In this document: in pieces, positions 62,171-64,000 of the stretch | Layout: every line of letters begins with the position of its first letter | Position numbering within the stretch: position 1 is the first letter of the stretch | Origin: WTFY01 sp011523795 | Lineage (GTDB): Bacteria > Pseudomonadota > Gammaproteobacteria > UBA4575 | Length of the DNA stretch: 64,000 bases | Reading direction: 5' to 3' | Assembly: GCA_965207475.1 (NCBI GenBank) | Contig: OZ242278.1 | Span: forward strand, 310,001 to 374,000 | Translations under genes and position numbers: made by a program | The notes under the pieces: model-generated | Seen by the model: the letters and a program-made list of their open reading frames with translations, nothing else | Database searches by the model: none | Told to the model about the DNA's origin: nothing

Positions 62171-62851
62171 TCAGGATAGGGACAGTTTTCCGTCTTCCAG
62201 CTGATAGGATATTTCCATCGATTCAGCTACCGCCGGATCATGTGTCACAACGACGAATGCAGTATTGAGCTCGGTACTCATCTGTAACAACAACTCTTGT
62301 ACCTGATCTACATTGCTGCGATCAAGATTGCCGGTAGGCTCGTCTGCAAGAATTATCTGTGGCTTGGTAACCAGCGCCCGGGCAATGGCTACGCGCTGCC
62401 TTTCACCCCCGGACAATTCCGCGGGCTTGTGCCGCATGCGCTTGGAAAGCCCGACCTTGGACAAAAATTCCTTAGCCTGCTCAGATGCACGCGCACTGGA
62501 CTCACGCCGCAGCAAAAGGGGCATTGCGACATTCTCCAGTGCAGAAAATTCCGGCAGCAAGTGATGAAACTGGTAAATGAAGCCAAGGGTTTCATTACGC
62601 AACCGCCCGCGCTGCGCATTGGACAGCCTGGACATTTCCTGGCCACAAACCTCCACTGTCCCTGAATCCGGCATGTCCAGCCCTCCCAGCAGATGCATCA
62701 GGGTACTCTTGCCGCTGCCTGATACGCCGACAATAGCCTGCCTGCTTCCCGCCTCGACACTCAGGTCCACACCCCTGAGAACCTCCACTCTCAAAGGCCC
62801 GCTGGCAAAAGTCCTGACGAGCGATTTACACTGCAATACCCGATTCATCAA
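62171..62851 (-). CDS. lolD: Lipoprotein-releasing system ATPase LolD
   Basis: A 226-residue ATPase that powers release of lipoproteins from the inner membrane to LolA. Walker A GVSGSGKSTLMHLLGGLDMPDSG, then GFIYQFHHLLPEFSALENVAMPLLL with the LolD-specific Gln-loop, signature LSGGERQRVAIARAL, Walker B ILADEPTGNLD. It begins three bases after the lolC/E stop. Lipoproteins such as the Lpp-like one in this window would be clients. Confidence 0.95.
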   Translation of the reverse strand: MMNRVLQCKSLVRTFASGPLRVEVLRGVDLSVEAGSRQAIVGVSGSGKSTLMHLLGGLDMPDSGTVEVCGQEMSRLSNAQRGRLRNETLGFIYQFHHLLPEFSALENVAMPLLLRRESSARASEQAKEFLSKVGLSKRMRHKPAELSGGERQRVAIARALVTKPQIILADEPTGNLDRSNVDQVQELLLQMSTELNTAFVVVTHDPAVAESMEISYQLEDGKLSLS

Positions 62852-62854
62852 GGC

Positions 62855-64000
62855 TTACTCGTAACGCAATGCTTCAGCGGGCTGCGTGCGGGACGCTTTC
62901 CATGCAGGATAGACCGTGGCAAGAACGCTCATGACAAACGCGATGGCACATACCAGTACCACATCTGAAGCATTGATGTGGGATGGAAGATCGTCAATGG
63001 GGTAAAACCCGTCCGTCAGGAACTTCATATTGAAGATGGACTCGATCCAGCCAACGATGTCCTCCAGGTTTGAAGCAAGCAGAATTCCAAATACAGCCCC
63101 CAATGCAGTTCCAACCAGGCCAATCACGGTACCCTGGATCACGAAAATACCCATGATGCTCTTCGGCGATGCGCCGAGTGTGCGCAATATTGCGATGTCG
63201 CTTTGCTTTTCAGTCACCACCATGACCAGAGCAGACACAATATTAAAGGCAGCAATCAGGACCAGTAGCGACAGAATTATTGCCATCATTATTTTTTCTA
63301 TTTTCAAGGCACGGAAGAAATTCTGATTATATTGTGTCCAGTCGGTGACCCAGTATTCCTTTCCCAGGTAAGTACGAAGTTCACGGGTCAGGGAAGGCGC
63401 ATCAAACAGGTCTTCAAACTTCAGGCGCAGTCCAGATACCGAGTCTCCCAGCTGGAACAGCCTTTTAGCGTCTTCGATGTGGATCGCCGCAGTGTTTTGG
63501 TCATATTGAGGAATCCCTACAGAATAGATGCCTACGACCGTGAAACGCCTGAGCCTGGGAAGAATGCCCGCTGGTGTCACAGTCGCCTCCGGAGTGATAA
63601 CGGAAATCTTTTCACCTGTGCGAACACCCAGGCGGTCTGCCAGGTCATCACCAAGCAGAATTCCGAATTCCCCCGGCCGAAGCACATTCAGATTGGCATC
63701 CAGCATGTACTCCCCCAGGCGTGAGACCCTTCCTTCTATTTCCGGATCAATTCCACTTAACAGGACACCGTTCACCTTCTTTCCTTTCACGGCCATGCTC
63801 TGGCCCTGGACAAAGGGTGCAGAACCCTTGACCTCCGAAAAATCCTTCAGCTTTTTTTGCAAGCCTTGCCAGTCCCGGAGAATTCCATCCCGTTCGTATG
63901 CCGAAGCATGGGACGTCATGCCCAGAATCCTGTGTTTGACCTCATGCTGAAAGCCGTTCATCACGGACAGGACGGTGATTAGTACAACAATGCTGAGCGC
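62855..64000 (-). CDS. lolC: Lipoprotein-releasing system transmembrane protein LolC/LolE (N-terminus cut off)
   Basis: The frame is open to the window edge; the first visible residues are a membrane segment (ALSIVVLITVLSVMNGFQHE), standard just after the start in LolC/E. The rest has a periplasmic domain and, from about 225 visible residues on, three membrane segments: MAIILSLLVLIAAFNIVSAL, VIGLVGTALGAVFGILLAS, and SDVVLVCAIAFVMSVLATVYPAWKASR ending in the family tail QPAEALRYE. LolC and LolE are close paralogues, so which one this is depends on whether a second copy lies outside the window. Confidence 0.92.
   Translation of the reverse strand, partial: ALSIVVLITVLSVMNGFQHEVKHRILGMTSHASAYERDGILRDWQGLQKKLKDFSEVKGSAPFVQGQSMAVKGKKVNGVLLSGIDPEIEGRVSRLGEYMLDANLNVLRPGEFGILLGDDLADRLGVRTGEKISVITPEATVTPAGILPRLRRFTVVGIYSVGIPQYDQNTAAIHIEDAKRLFQLGDSVSGLRLKFEDLFDAPSLTRELRTYLGKEYWVTDWTQYNQNFFRALKIEKIMMAIILSLLVLIAAFNIVSALVMVVTEKQSDIAILRTLGASPKSIMGIFVIQGTVIGLVGTALGAVFGILLASNLEDIVGWIESIFNMKFLTDGFYPIDDLPSHINASDVVLVCAIAFVMSVLATVYPAWKASRTQPAEALRYE

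Noticed and set aside
1..64000. tRNA, rRNA, CRISPR, insertion sequence, prophage or integron features
   Set aside because: Read for cloverleaf T-loop motifs in the gaps, regular repeats and transposase or integrase motifs; none found.

Overview
The window is a dense block of chromosomal housekeeping genes from a Gram-negative bacterium, most likely an environmental gammaproteobacterium. Evidence: lipid A/Kdo genes (msbA, lpxK, kdsB), a Lol lipoprotein-export system, an OprI/Lpp-type murein lipoprotein, the fabD-fabG-acpP-fabF-pabC-mltG-tmk-holB string, nudJ-mnmA-hflD leading towards purB, and clpS-clpA next to infA. These orders are familiar from Enterobacteria and Pseudomonas. Genus cannot be decided from the sequence alone. 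No rRNA, tRNA, CRISPR array, insertion sequence, integrase or prophage gene was seen, and every recognised reading frame looks intact.

Layout: 1-7000 holds a cut-off phosphoribosyltransferase gene and an AddB/AddA-like nuclease-helicase pair. 7360-8242 is a divergent bacterioferritin/bacterioferredoxin pair with a Fur-like site between them. 8406-11741 is a large fused RecB-type nuclease, RNase H-like and SF1 helicase protein. 11865-16816 is a TonB energy-transduction operon (exbB, two exbD paralogues, tonB) converging on a TonB-dependent outer-membrane receptor gene. 16919-20935 contains a small PGPGW-like membrane protein, a HIT hydrolase, a PPK2 kinase, an AI-2E-family permease and cyclopropane-fatty-acid synthase. 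21741-23079 pairs a murein-lipoprotein homologue with an L,D-transpeptidase. 23166-29074 holds bioA and a class V aminotransferase/fadI/fadJ operon. 29103-29363 encodes a one-domain RRM RNA-binding protein.

29990-35614 encodes the 2-oxoglutarate dehydrogenase complex (sucA, sucB, lpd). 35774-42799 is the fatty-acid/holB operon. 42914-45735 has infA converging on clpA/clpS. 46019-48235 is nudJ-mnmA-hflD, followed by acnA, fumC and purB. 53902-58293 is a tightly coupled four-gene Gld-like ABC operon. 58403-64000 is the envelope operon lolC/E-lolD-msbA-lpxK-ycaR-kdsB.

Functionally the region joins envelope building (acyl chains, lipid A, lipoprotein sorting, murein anchoring), central carbon flow (2-oxoglutarate dehydrogenase, aconitase, fumarase, beta-oxidation), iron handling (bacterioferritin cycle, TonB uptake) and DNA-end processing. 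I see no obviously foreign island. The points most worth a second look are the second ExbD paralogue with Asn in place of the proton-carrying Asp, the lipoprotein/L,D-transpeptidase pairing, the Gld-like ABC operon, the fused nuclease-helicase, and very short or leaderless starts at bfd and at the bioA/aminotransferase divergence.
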